Positions 31,343-44,398 of a DNA stretch of 64,000 nt are shown in pieces. Each line of letters begins with the position of its first letter. The first letter of the stretch is position 1. The stretch spans positions 19,632,477 through 19,696,476 of the forward strand of contig OZ022242.1 in the NCBI GenBank assembly GCA_963978895.1, read 5' to 3'. Below the pieces are notes generated by a model. That model was not told where the DNA came from. It searched no databases and was given only the letters and a program-made list of their open reading frames with translations. The position numbers and the translations under genes are program-made. The stretch is from Erpobdella octoculata (taxonomy: Eukaryota; Annelida; Clitellata; Hirudinida; Erpobdellidae).

Positions 31343-34300
31343 ATGACAGCAATAGGAAGAATTAATTTGGACGAACCAAGATATGACCAATCTACTTACA
31401 TTGGAAGAGCCAAACATTTCTTCATCACGACAAATCCTCTTAACATATTTGCAACAAATGCTCAGCTGGATAAAGCAAAGGAAGTGGTGGAACAGTACAG
31501 GTTGTTCATTGTGCTTATTTTTTTAAATAAACCATTTCTTACTAAGTGTTTATTTTAGTTATTGTTTCATGTTTTTCTGCTTTGTTTTACCATTGAGGTG
31601 GGAATTAGTTCATTAAATGAGACCGGGATAATAGAAGTTCTTTTACATTCAATTTATTTTTAAGCTCCAAGCAGAAATAATATTATATTATATTATATTA
31701 AACAGAACCTTTGATTAGAAGAAAACTGGGTTTTGTTATATGAATTATTTGCAGTGACATATTTATGATAAAATGTTTTAATTTAATCTAAAATATTTTA
31801 GAATAGAACAATAAATATTTATTATACAATTAACTTATTGTATCATAACTTAAACAATAATTATCATATTGTAATTGTTTTTTTTTATTAGAAAAGGCGC
31901 AGAACCTTCAGGTATTTCCATCGATGAATTATGGAGAGCAAAAAATCTTTATGACTCTGCATTCCATCCAGACACTGGAGAGAAGATGGTTCTTATTGGG
32001 CGGATGTCTGCTCAAGTACCTATGAACATGACCATTGTTGGCTGTATGATGACCTTCTATAAGTTGGTGTCTCTTTATTGTAAGCTGTCCAAAGGTTTCT
32101 TGTTGACAATTTGTCAACTTTTGAGACATTTTAATGTCATGAAATTTTCTGCTCATTCATTCAGTTTTGATGTTATAAGCGGTTTTATATTTTTCAGAAT
32201 GTTACCTAGCTGTAGGTTTTTTCTTAAACTGTTTAATTCATTAGTCTGCCAGTTTTTCAGAAAAGCCATATTGGAAGATTTTTAGTTATAAATTTATTTA
32301 AATAATAGTGAAAATTGTGTTTAATCATATTTTATATTTTGCTCAAGAGTTCATTATTATGGTAAAGTTATATTTTTATTTTGTAATTATTATTAGTATT
32401 TCATTGTATAGCGTAATAATTAGGCTATTAACTGGTCAATGTTGATTGGTTCATGATTCAGGTCGACACCTGCAGTAGTCTTCTGGCAGTGGTTTAATCA
32501 AACGTTCAATGCTGTGGTCAACTATACAAACAGGAGTGGCGATTCTCCAATTCCACTTAAGTATAATACATTTTTTAGGAAAAATTTTTCAGCAACTTTT
32601 TTTATATTAAATTAATAAACTTTGTGACTAAGATTATCAGTTGAGATAATTTTATTAGATTTTTAAAAGAGATAAAGATATTTATACAAAGTTATATTGT
32701 TTATGTCAGAATTATTTTTATTTTATGCATTATTCTTTTTAAACTTTGTAAGGTTTATTGGCTCCCAGTTTTTTTAATAAAACTTTTGTTTACCTTATTT
32801 CTAAAATTACTTATTCAAGCATTTTTCTATATTTAGAACTCTCGGGATTTCTTATGTGGCAGCAACTGGTGGTGCTCTTTCTTCAGCTCTTTTCTTCAAC
32901 AAAGTTGCTTCAGTAAAACATATTTTTTAAAATTTATTTGACTCGTATATATTTTCATAAAATTAATTTAAATTCTTAATTGATGTGCAGTCGATGCCCC
33001 CACTCGTTGGAAGATATGTGCCGTTTCTTGCCGTTGCTGTTGCTAATGCTATCAATATTCCCTGTATGAGGAGCAGGTATTTGTTGGATACTCTTTTTCA
33101 TCAGGAAAATAATTTCATTTAATTCAGGGGTTGACATTTGTTTTGTGAAGCAATGCTCTTAAGCTCTAATAATAGACTATGCTGCGATATTGTTTAAGAA
33201 TGTTTCTATTGTAGCATCCACTTATTTTCATCAACAGAGAATTGGTAAGTGGCATACCAGTGTTCACTGCAGATGGTGAGAGAGTAGGCGAGTCACAGAA
33301 GGCAGCTAAAAAAGCGATTATACAAGTCACTCTTTCTAGAATATTTATGGCTTCACCAGGAATGTGTATGTTTATTTTATTGGTTTGCAATATGAAAGTG
33401 ACAAAATATTTTGGTAGAAAGTTTCTTTATAACTTTTTTTTGTTTTTTTTGCCAGCATTTAAATAGAAGATAACAAATTAACAGCAATCTTATTTAATTC
33501 AATTGATTAATTTTATGAAACCGTCCGACGTTTTTTATTTATGTTTGTTAATTTTTATGAAATGGAATATTAGTTGAATATTAGTTGAATATTTTCTGGT
33601 TAGAAATCTTGTGGTTTTAAATATCTGTCTTAATTTGAACATTGAGACCAAGGGGTTATCCTATTTTCTTTTTATTTTCTGCTTTTTTGTCTAATAGTTC
33701 ACTCAGTTTTCTTTCTTTTATTGAATCTGTAAATGAATGCCAATTTCTTAAAATGAAAAAATAAGGTTAGATACATTCTCACATCTACAAAATGTTCAAG
33801 TCAGTTGTACATTTGTGTAATCACACACTCCATTCCAAGTACCACAGAAAAAATAAATGAGACTTGTAACATGTTAATTAGCTCTTCATATGACTGGTCT
33901 TGAAACATAAATATATCACTTTACATTTGAGATTATTATATAATAATGTTATTTATGCGTTAATTAAACTTCCATATTTTTCAGTACTTCCACCACTTCT
34001 TATGACCAGGCTGGATAAAACTCTTTTGAAGGTGTTTTTTTTTCAGAAATTAGTTTTTTTTTAATTTTAAATATACACAATTGGCATCACTGATTACTGT
34101 TGCCATGGTGCCTAATAATGAATACCACTGGAGAAAAATGAGAACGTATCAATTAAGTTTCCAATGTTTACATGCTAATCTTGCTTCTGTTGATATCTGG
34201 TCTTTAAAAAAATAAAATTTGCAACATAAAGACAACAACCAATGAACTTGACTTAACAATTGTTTCTGCTCGATACTCATTTGCTTCTGGCACAGATATC

Positions 34301-36412
34301 TCAAATACCGAAAAGTTAGATCTGCTCAGATCTGATGCTCGTTGCTTACCAATCTATAACCACCATCTGTAGAAGAGGTCAGCAAGCAGATAAATGCCAT
34401 ACAATCCATGTAATCTGCCATCGATCATATACATATATAGTCGGTGATTCAAAAATCAGTTGACATTTTCACATAGTTGGTTACCTGCATTATTACTCTG
34501 TCATTCAAGGAGGTCAATTTTTTGATGCGATGCAAAGTAGCATCTGTTATGCCGCTGCTAGAGAAGAAAAGGCTGAGTCGTGATGATACTGTCCTGTCAA
34601 CTACAGACTAATTTTGAACCTGCACAGAATTTCTCAAATGCTAAAATGAATTGCGATGTCCAGGCTGGTTTTCTCACTCAATTTCTTCTTGGTCAGAGAT
34701 GTTAGAATTTATTTTTGAAAAAGTGTTAAGAACTTTGGTGTGGTTATTGCTAACCTTTAATGTTCATGTCAATAGTGTGTGCGAAGTTGTGTACTTCCAT
34801 CCAAAGGCTCTTAGACATAATAGAAAACGTATTTCAAAAAACGTTGCTCTATCTCGAGTGCAATGCAGCCATGCTCGTATTGACTATTGCAGCTTAATCC
34901 TTTATGGTACATCATCTACAAAGTTTCAGAAGCTGCAACATATCAAAACTCTTTGGCTTGAATCTTAACTGGCACTAGACAATCCAAACACATCACTTCA
35001 GTACTTGCACAATTGCACTGTCTGCTGCTCATCGAGCATGTCGAATATAAAATCGCACTGCTAACTTTGAAAGTTTTGACCACTCGACAACCAGGCTACC
35101 TTTATGATCTACTTAAGATCTGTACGTCTGCAAGGGAACTGAGATCAAACAGTAGAACTAATAACCTTCACATTGATGGCTCGAGGATGGTTTTTGCAGA
35201 CAGAGCTTTTTGTCATGTCGCTCCTACCGTCTGGAACAATTTACCCCTTTAGTTAACAAATGATCTGTCTTCTATCAGCTGCTTCAAATCTCGTTTGAAA
35301 ACTCACCTCTATCGTAAAGCTTTCTGTCACTGACCGCTATGGCCGGTCCGCAACTGCGATTTCGTCATTATTACTTAATTTAGTTTGACATATGTTGTGT
35401 TAATAATAATAATAATATAAAAAATTTTTAAAATGTCATTGTAAGGATTAATATTAAATTGATACATTTTAAATCTATTTAAGAGATTATTTAAGTTTTA
35501 TTACACAATTTTTGCTTTCTTGTTAATTTCTTAATGTTTTCTTGTAGAAATATCCAATACTTGCTGCACCCATTCAAGTTGCTCTTGTTGGAGTATGGTT
35601 GGTATTTGTTTTTTATTATTTATCAAGTGATTGGTTGGGTTATGAAATTGTATCCTGGCTGTTGTTTATAGATGTGCCCCTAAACTTCTCGTGCTTCCAT
35701 AGTTTCTATCTATAGTCTCTAATTTTTTAGATTAATATATAAGCTGGTAGAATGAATTATATGAGATCAAAGTCTTTTTTTTAAAGCTATTGATATTCTT
35801 TTGTAGTCTTGTGTTTGCAACTCCCATGTGTTGTGCCTTATTTCCACAAAAGAGGTTTGTTTGTTTTGAGTGTTAAAAACATTTTTATAAATAATAACTT
35901 TTGGTGTTTTTTTAATTAATTTGATACATGAAATTATTTTAAAACAAATGAACATGCTTTCTTTTAAATTGCTAGAATGAAATAAGAAATAATGAAAGGA
36001 GTATATTGTGGAGAATATGTTTTCAACCTATTTAGTTCAATTGTTTATTTATTTGCAGTCTAACAAATTGATAAATAAATGATTAATGATCATTGTTTAG
36101 TATATAAATACAAAACAGAGTTACAGCTGCAATCAGTCAAAAATGTCAAATTATGGACGATCCCTTAATCGTAATTGTTGTGAATAATTTTTATGAATAA
36201 TACTTGTGAGCAGTTCTTAAGACTTAAGAAAATATGTGATTTTGTGTGTGATTAACAGTATTATTATAATTATTCCTGATATTAAGATTAATATTGTTTA
36301 CTTATTTTCTGTATGAAGCTCTCTGCCAGTTAGTAAACTAGAGCCACACTTGCAAGAGAAACTTCAGGGTAGGAAAGAGGTTCAGATGGTTTATTATAAC
36401 AAAGGTCTGTAA
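31343..36412 (+). CDS. SFXN: Sideroflexin (SFXN1/3-like), 10 coding exons
   Basis: Mitochondrial inner-membrane carrier; family members SFXN1/3 import serine for one-carbon metabolism. Exons: 31343-31500, 31892-32062, 32462-32560, 32837-32912, 32991-33076, 33238-33365, 33985-34031, 35548-35597, 35807-35854, 36319-36412. Frame is continuous, 318 aa plus TAA (human SFXN1 322). Hallmarks in order: [72 protein letters not shown], the NAINIP segment, ASPGM, the CALFPQK segment and the C-terminal YYNKGL. Hydrophobic segments in the C-terminal half match the expected multi-pass topology. There is no cleavable presequence, as in the family. Intron 7 carries a LINE fragment. A 3' AATAAA lies at 36841. 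The SFXN1 versus SFXN3 split is vertebrate, so no number is assigned. Confidence 0.95.
34540..35340 (+). pseudogene. Internally deleted LINE (CR1/L2-type) ORF2 fragment in sideroflexin intron 7
   Basis: At about 34600-34670 the plus strand resembles the RT start motif NYRPISNL...ISK. From about 34860 it jumps to the C-terminal region: the tail includes [20 protein letters not shown], then [16 protein letters not shown], then [16 protein letters not shown]. Several stops and frameshifts, with the RT core missing. Confidence 0.75.
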
Positions 36413-36840
36413 CAGATGAAAAGAGAAATTCAATCCATGATAAATAATTTGTGAATTATGAATAATTCTAAGTGTAAACAGTATTTATATTTTTTTCTTC
36501 ATTCATTGTATTGGACTTGTTCAATAATGTTTTTCTATATCACAAAATGAGTTAGTCACTTGGACTTTTTCATGCTTCAGAGAGTAGAACTTATATTGTA
36601 GTTATTTTGATATATTTTAATTTATTTTCTATGTTTAACAGAAGACATAATTTCAGTGCATTGTTTTTTTTTTATTATTTTTATGCAATTTGCAAGATAT
36701 GTTACAGTCTTTATTATATGATTTATGTGTGAGGTTGGTGCAAGGCAATCAGAAATTAATGTAATTATCATTTGTGTATTGCATTAAATTAGAAGCAATA
36801 ATGTTATTTCATTTTGGATATGTATTTTCTTTTTTTGAAG

Positions 36841-36846
36841 AATAAA
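36841..36846 (+). terminator. Poly(A) signal candidate for sideroflexin
   Basis: AATAAA about 430 bp after the stop codon, followed by a T-rich stretch. It is the clearest signal in this 3' region. Confidence 0.5.
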
Positions 36847-36949
36847 GTTTCATTATTTGGTTATTTTATCTTTTACTTGGTTATGGTTGCCACTACTGCC
36901 TATGCTTTTTTAACATCTAATTGCATAATTATAAATGATTTTTATAGAT

Positions 36950-37044
36950 AACTAGCTGGGATACCCAATGTTGCTTAGGTTCGTGTTTGATAATATAAAT
37001 CCCAACCTGAATTACCACTTATATGCCGACGACACCCAGATTTT

Positions 37045-37085
<41 letters not shown>
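36950..37085 (+). pseudogene. ACTAGC repeat start, tiny LINE RT fragment and (TA)n
   Basis: ACTAGCTGGGATACCCAATG at 36952 is a decayed family A-type 5' start. From about 36985 the plus strand reads NINPNLNYHLYADDTQIFIY, which contains the reverse transcriptase catalytic motif YADD. It stops in (TA)n at 37046-37082. Only about 20 residues of the RT remain. Confidence 0.6.
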
Positions 37086-37093
<8 letters not shown>

Positions 37094-37235
37094 CTATTTT
37101 TATCTTTGTTACAAATGTACAGTTTCCCTTAAAAGTAACTTAATCAAATGTCATAACCTAAATTACTTTCATCAAATATCAATTAGTTGTCGTCACTTGC
37201 CAAATAAAACTTTACATTAAGGAAGAATTGACAGG

Positions 37236-37463
37236 AGAGCAAGCGGAACGTGAAAACAAGCGGAAACGAGATAGTAAACGGGAACGGTAGAGCAAGCGGG
37301 GAAGGAAACGGGAGCAAGAGAGAAAAACTTTCAAAAACCCCGGGCATTGCACACTCGATTGCTTTTCGAGATTGATTTTTTTAAATTGTCATAATTTTGT
37401 ACATTAAACTCTTAGTAAAAAACAAAAATAATTTAAAAGGCAAAATAACGTTTGCTGGGTCAG

Positions 37464-37503
<40 letters not shown>
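37236..37503 (-). mobile_element. Truncated family A copy with adjacent (TA)n
   Basis: Reversed family A interior (GAGCAAGCGGGGAAGGAAAC), the reversed hairpin CCCCGGGCATTG at 37340, then a conserved 130-bp end (AAATTGTCATAATTTTGTAC, GCTGGGTCAGCT) running directly into (TA)n at 37466-37502. Very similar to 25316-25572. Confidence 0.65.
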
Positions 37504-37506
<3 letters not shown>

Positions 37507-37512
37507 CGAATA

Positions 37513-39047
37513 AACGGTAATCCCGAAGATCCTGCCGTTACCGGAGTTAATGAGATAAACAAGCAATGATTGGCAGGCACGTGATGTCCATGATTGACAG
37601 GCCGGCAACTACTAATAATATTCAGCTCCACCCACAAACCTTGGCTATAAATTTAAAAGTGAACACGAATAATGTTATTCTATGGTTTTTATTTTTACAC
37701 ATTGTTTTATCATGTCTGGAAATTACCTTGATGTTACTGGGATATTATCTACTAAATTAAATAAAAATGTGGAAGATGATGCTTTGGGATGAGCTATGAC
37801 ACGCGGTCTCATAGCGAGGATAAAATTCTGTCAGACATAAATGAAACTGACGAGAAGGAGTGGTACCTACTGCCGATGGATGTATTTGGCATTGTCCCAT
37901 CCCAACTAGGCATGCCGCTCGACGAAATCGACAAGGGACAAAACAAAATTAGCATAGAAAATAATAGAACCAGAACATAGCATTTTAATAGAACAAGAAA
38001 ATAAACACAACATAAAATCATAACAAAAAAATTAACCTAGCATAACAATAAAATAAAACAAAATAACAAATTTAATTTACAGGGTCATGTTATACCAAAT
38101 ATATGTGAAACAAAATTGTGAAAGGGATCGGAAATCGACGTCATAGTCATACCCGCCAAAAACCCACTGCTCCCGGACTCGATGGTATCTCTCTGTGCCA
38201 TTCTCGGAGGTCAAAAATTTATAAAGTTCTAGTTATGGCATCTCGTAATCACAAACTATCGGCCAAGCTTATAACCATTATATATCTCATTTTAAAAACT
38301 GCTGTAGTTGGCAAGACGTAATCACCAACTTTACTGTCAAATTTCCAACAAGTTTCGATTGTCTGTTTTTTTTTCTTTATGTACAGTTAAAAACATGACA
38401 TAGTTTCATTTAGTTTGGGTCATTCTTGACTGCAAATAGTTAAAGGTTTTAATTCGACGCAATGCCGAAAAACTTCTTTCTGGTGTTGCATTTGATATAG
38501 GAAAAACCAAATTTTAAAAACCAAACCAATTTTAATAATCTGTCTACTTTTGACAATAAAGTTTTTGAAGTTTCATTTTTACTGAACATATCAACAATTG
38601 ACAGACTCTCGACGAGTCTCTCGTTATAAATAATATTGGTATTTGACAAAAAATGTGGCCCCCGGTTCATAAACTGCTAGTTGTCAGGTCTTTTAGTTGT
38701 CGAGTATATTACCATTACGAAAGGAATATCAGATAAATAAAACTGTTAGTTGGCAAGAAAAACCATCAACTGTCGGCCTAGCATATCATATTACCATATT
38801 AGCGGAGGAATAAGTAGTCGATGAGATATTAATTGCGTTTTTGTCCATGCTTACAGATTTTTAAAATTTTATAATACAATTTATTTAATTTAAAAATATA
38901 CATATATGTATATTATAAAACTAAATAAATTACATTATTTTTAAGCGCCAAATAAACTTTTAGGCGGAGCTTAATATTAATAATAAAATAATCTCCGCCT
39001 CGGGGCGGAGCTGAATATTCAACAACGGCAGGATCTTCGGGATTACC
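37513..39047. mobile_element. Inverted-repeat-bounded segment, unclassified
   Basis: GGTAATCCCGAAGATCCTGC at 37514 recurs inverted at about 39014-39045. A second inverted match (AATATTCAGCTCC at 37619 and its complement at 39009) lies just inside. The interior has short open frames, one (38145-38200) containing TAPGLDGIS, reminiscent of a reverse transcriptase motif. On the minus strand a frame of about 100 codons (39241 down to 38960: NKSLMEKFLANCSLEQRVLC) runs across the right end. I do not recognise it. Confidence 0.4.
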
Positions 39048-39545
39048 CGAATAAACTGTGGAATCAATTTATCTTTGAGACACGCTCCAAGAAACACAAC
39101 TCGCCATTTGGCAGAAACAACTTTTCGAGCCAAATTCTCGACCTTTCGGCACAAAACTCTCTGTTCGAGACTACAATTAGCCAAAAACTTTTCCATTAAA
39201 CTTTTATTGTCAGACCGACGGACCGTTTCAGCTATGTCAGCCATCCTCAGGGTCAAAAGTAAAACGAAAAAAGTAAACAAACAGAGAACCGAAATTGTCA
39301 AAGAATTAGCACACTAACAAAAGAAAAAACGAAAAAAAACAGTCTACCTATCAAATCAAAAGAATATAAAATTTATACTATTGGAAATCAATTTTTGCGC
39401 TTTCGCTGTGTTATATTAGAAGAGACAAGAATTTCCTCAGATACATTACAATGAGATTCGTCAGGAGCAGCCTCAACAGCCAAAGTATTTGTGTCAGAGG
39501 ACGAGTCAGAAGCATCATCATTTAAGTTATCCTCGTCGTTAGAAG

Positions 39546-40111
<566 letters not shown>

Positions 40112-40500
40112 TTTAACCAAAAAGAGGGTCACATATGACCACTAACACAAATTGGTGAACGAAAACATTAAGGTGATCAGCATTTCTTGGGAATGGCAAA
40201 ATGGTTTAACTACCAAGCTAACAAAACACAACAGACATCTGTTCCTATGCAGCTTAATGATGAACATGAGTGGAAAGTTAGGCAAAATCGTGATTACCTG
40301 CGAATTACTATCGAAAGTTTAGTATTCACTACTCCACAAAACATTGTTCAAAAGGGTCAGAAATGAATTGGGGTAGACACAAATTGGTGATAGGTAATCG
40401 ATACATGTAGTGTGCATAGATGAAATATATATAATTCAATTAAATTATCAGAAACTTCTTCAAATCGGCATCGGAAACGAAGGACTTAAAATGACTATGA
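40112..40500. other. Non-coding, nothing recognised
   Basis: AT-rich unique-looking sequence between the (TTTA)n array and the LINE relic. The pair CACAAATTGGTGA at 40148 and 40379 is repeated once. Confidence 0.4.
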
Positions 40501-42330
40501 GTTGTGGAGTTAACAATATGTGGAGCTAAGGAGTTTATTCATATAGAACGTGACAATCCTCGCATCGCGCATGTCCTGAGGTATTGTTCCCTCCTCCCAG
40601 CACTGAAGCAAAAACATATGGAGATGTCTAATAAGGGAACCTTCTTTAGCAGCTTTCACAGCCTCCGGTGGGATTCCAGCTCTGCCCAGCGCCTTCCGGC
40701 AACAAATCGAGTCTATCGCTTTGCTCAGCTCCTCGATGGTGATTGGCGAGTCAACCTGCTCCATGACAGGCAGTGGTGTGGTGCCCCTCAAAGCTGCGTT
40801 GGTGACGACATTTTCTTTTGAGTACAGTTCCCCGTAGTGCTCGACCCATCTCTTCATCTACATGCCACGGTCCTTGATGATCTCGCCTGAGAGACCTGAG
40901 GGGTGCAACTTTGATAATGTTTGTTCTAAAGGTTTTCTTTATCCCCTGAGGTCTGGATGTCTTGGCAAAGCTTCAGCCAGTAATCATTGGCGCATCTGCG
41001 GGCAACCCTTTTGACGTAATTTCGGGCTTCTCTGTAGACATCCAGTGTTTTTTCGCAAGGTTTTCTCTTGTACTCTTTCTTCAGCACCTTTTCAATCCCA
41101 GCCTCAAACCAGTCTTTACTCTTTCTGTTTTTTCCGAAAGTTTCTGAGGCGGCCGTGTACACAACATTGCGAATGAAGTCCAGGCATGTTGTGGCACCGT
41201 CCACGGGACAGTCTTCCAATGTCTTGTCTATGACATTAGAAAAGCGCTTGCGTGGCTCAGGCTTTGAAATCCCGGCAGTGTCAATGCGAGGCCGGCCTTT
41301 CTGTCTTAAACAGTGCATTTATTTGGGTCGAACACGCACCCTGCTGCTAACCATTAAGTGGTCAGTGTCGCAGTCGGCACTGTGGTAGCTGCGCGTGAGA
41401 AGCACGCAATGCAGCAATGATCTCCTAGTGATGACAAAGTCTAGCTGATGCCAGTGCTTCGACCTGGGATGTTGCCAAGACACTCTGTGGAGGGGTTTGG
41501 TAGAAAAGAAGGTGTTAGTGATGGCAAGCCCGTGAAAGGAACAAAGCTCAAGCAGCCGCTACCCATTCTCGTTGAACCCTCCGACACCAAAGTGTCCAAT
41601 GCAACGTGGCCAAGATGCGTGGTCTGCACCCACTTGGACATTGAAGTCTCCAAGTAGGAAAAAGTTATCTCTCACCGGGATCTTCCTGATTTTTGCCTCG
41701 AGCTTTTCATAAAATACATCCGTAGCATAAGCCGTGGAGGAGAGTGTAGCACCACACACGCTCGCTGAAAATGTGTGTAGGTCCACAGGAGGTAGTAAGG
41801 CGGAGTGAGAGGATACGCTCGGCTCCCTGAGAAGGAGGCTCTACCGACGACAAGAGAAAGTTACGGACTGCGAAACTAACCCCATGCAGTCAGTGCTCAT
41901 CTGAACCAAGACCTTGGCAAAAGAAAGTGTAATTCTTTTCCTTAAGTCTACCACTAGATGCAAGCTGCGTTTCCTGAAGGGCGGCGGTCAATGTTTCTCT
42001 TGGCCAGCTCGCGATCAATGATGGCGGTTTTCCTGACGTCGCCATTTTTTTGGATGGTGTCAGAGAGGCCAGGACACATTTTTCTGACGTTCCAGGCTTT
42101 TATTAGTTTTTTTATATTTGCCTGGTGCTCAGTTTTACAACAAGCCTGTCGATTTTGTCTGAGCTTCACACACCCGATGAAGCATGCAAGTTGTGGCGGG
42201 GTAGTACTTTATTGCCCGGGGGCTGCCCGAGCTGGGCGGGCGGTAACTTCCTAATGGAGTGAGAAAACTCCCACCGTCGAGAACAACCCCTAGCTTTCAA
42301 CTCTACGCAATTGAGCCTCGGCTTATAACA
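40500..42330 (-). pseudogene. RTE-like LINE ORF2 relic (endonuclease to start of RT)
   Basis: Minus-strand order: AWNVRKMCPGLSDTIQKNGD at about 42090 (start of the apurinic endonuclease); FFLLGDFNVQVGADHASWP at about 41660; then HQLDFVITRRS and SYHSADCDTDHLMV (41340-41460), the endonuclease catalytic C-terminus. After a linker (QKGRPRIDTAGISKPEPRKR) comes the start of the RT (ITIEELSKAIDSICCRKALG then RAGIPPEA, 40650-40750). It is cut off at about 40500 before the RT core. Frameshifts and stops make it inactive. The endonuclease style is that of RTE/BovB-like elements, as recalled. Confidence 0.8.
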
Positions 42331-42640
42331 GGTAACTACTGCTTTCCGTGTTGGTCCCGCGTTGAGACAGCGTGGCTGGAGTGACGTCTCCAGGCGCAAG
42401 CCTGGGCAGGTTTGATGGAGATCCTGGGGTGCCCAGAACTAGGGTTTTCCTCTCGGCTTTGGTAGCAGAGTCCGGCGGAAAACCAAGCCAATACGGCCGG
42501 TACCAGTTCAGCTGCATGAGGTGCCAGAAGGCACTGAACAAAGAATTCATATTTTTACACATTTTAAAAAAAGAATGGGCGTAAAAAATAATTTAACAAA
42601 TGAGAAAATCTCAGTGGCCGTTCAGTACAGTGGCTATTCA
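42331..42640 (-). repeat. Probable 5' region of the RTE-like LINE
   Basis: GC-richer than neighbouring DNA and contiguous with the LINE ORF. The minus strand contains translatable pieces (NWYRPYWLGFPPDSATKAER) without stops. Likely ORF1/5'UTR, not proven. Confidence 0.4.
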
Positions 42641-42655
42641 GTACGGTTCTCCCCT

Positions 42656-42790
42656 ACTCTAGAGTCCAATGTGCCGCAGGTATATCGTACTATAGAGTAT
42701 CAAAACCTACTAGAGTCCATCGTACCTTCAGATTTGGGGATTTTGTACTCTAAAGTTCATGATACCTGCAGGCCCATTGGACTCTAGAGT
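42656..42790. repeat. Inverted-repeat hairpin of about 135 bp
   Basis: CTCTAGAGTCCAATGTGCCG at 42657, continuing CAGGTAT, pairs with its inverted copy at 42762-42789 (ATACCTGCAGGCCCATTGGA then CTCTAGAG). Weaker pairing extends inward (ACTATAGAGTAT against ACTCTAAAGTTC). Confidence 0.65.
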
Positions 42791-43276
42791 CCACCCTGCC
42801 TCATACACCGGCATTTCTATCTGACCACAGCGGTTGTTTGCTCAGAGCACTGAGACCTGCCGAAAATGTGCCTCAAGATCGTGACACAGATGTAGGCTAA
42901 TTTTCATCTTTTTTGTTTTTGGCTCAAGACATTACAATCATCCAAATTAAAGAGTGGGGTTATGTCGAGCGCTTTCGGGGATTTCCCAATTGAATTCCTG
43001 AATCACCCAATAAGGTCCAGTGAAGTTCGGTGAAGCATGGTGATGTGCGGTAACTATTGGTAAATGCTGCAGAGGTGGAAATGGGTTGGGTTCAATTTTT
43101 TGAAACACCGTGGGTTGGGTTTTGTTGTGTTGAATTAAAATTTCAATTTTTTTTAGTAAATTTCTAAGTGGTCTGTGTTGGGTTACCAAAAATGGACCCA
43201 TGTGCATTGAAGTCGGTGAAGTCCGGTATCTTGACGCACCCGCTTGATTGGCTCTGATTAATTTGGTCCGTGATCA
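42791..43276. other. Non-coding, nothing recognised
   Basis: No gene. Moderately GC-richer at 43000-43060 with several TGGTGA/CGGTGA repeats. Confidence 0.4.
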
Positions 43277-43970
43277 ACAGACAAGTGAACCAATCAATCA
43301 GTTGAATTTATATAGCACTATTTACTATCGTTCAATAGCGTTCTGACACGAAATTTTTAAATAAATAAGTCTTATGTCCCAAACGGAAAAGTGTGAGAGA
43401 AGTAAATTTAGTTAGAGTTGTAGGAAGAGAGTTCCAGGGATAGGGACCAGAGTAGGAAAAAGAGCGTTTAGCAAAATAATGCTTAACAGAAAAAATATGA
43501 AAATGGTTAAGAGAGGAAGATCGAAGACTAGGGGGATTTTTAATAAGTTAGTTAGGTAGAGTGGAGAAGAGCAATTTTTAATTTTAAACAAAAATGAAAG
43601 TGAAATTAAATAAAAACATTTAAAATGTTTACTCAAAAGCTTATAAAAAAAATGTTAGTTAGATCCAGACTGCCGTTGTACGCTGCGTTAAATTAAAATC
43701 AAATGAAAAAATGTTGCAATCAGTCAAGACAAAATAAAGATAAATTAAAAGTCAAATACAGATAAATTAAAAGTTAAATACAGATAAATTAAAAGTCAAA
43801 TACAGATACATCTGAAAATAAATACAGATAGAAATACAACTTGAGTCTAAATGTATTTATTAGATATATTGATATAAAAATACCTGAAATTCATAAGTAA
43901 GCACCAAGCACTTTCAAACTCTTAATATGAAATGCTGGGCTGGGCAACGCCGGGTATTTTTGCTAGTTAT
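43277..43970 (-). repeat. Unclassified dispersed-type repeat ending in a family A-like terminus
   Basis: The right end reads GGGCAACGCCGGGTATTTTT then GCTAGT, i.e. on the minus strand an ACTAGC start followed by the CCCGGCGTTGCCC hairpin. Interior: AAGTCAAATACAGATAAATT repeated three times (43745-43815), and a GGAAGAGAGTTCCAGGGATA block at 43420. Confidence 0.45.
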
Positions 43971-44398
43971 AAATAACTAATGGTTACTATATCCACACTA
44001 GTAAGTTCGTTAATATGCTTGTCGGATTAGTTAACCACGTGAAATGATAATGTTAATGCGTTGGTATTAAAATAAACAAAATTAATAGCCAGTTAGATGA
44101 GTTAAATAATATTTAAATAGCTTACTAGTCAATAGTCAATTACTTGAAATGTTTTACAATAGATATAAATAGTGAATGTTTACTTAAACTAAAAAATTTT
44201 TAACAGTTCAAATAAAAAATAAAACAGAGGTATTGGTGCAGCTTTCAAACTTGATTCGAATTCATATAATTTTAATTCGTTATTTTTAATCACTTCCATT
44301 TTTTAGATTATAGCAGCTCTCCAGTTTGTCACGTGTTAGAAAAATTTGCGTTACGTGGTAAGTAAGAATCTCCCTTGTCGAAGCCATTATCTCCATTA
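43971..44398. other. Non-coding 3' flank of the SH2-like gene
   Basis: AT-rich. It is probably the 3' UTR and downstream sequence of the minus-strand gene. No clear single poly(A) signal is chosen. Confidence 0.4.

Noticed and set aside
31875..32285. A 136-codon frame in the sideroflexin locus
   Set aside because: Its first part is exon 2 (ending 32062); the rest is intron read-through after a good donor (AA/GTTGGT).
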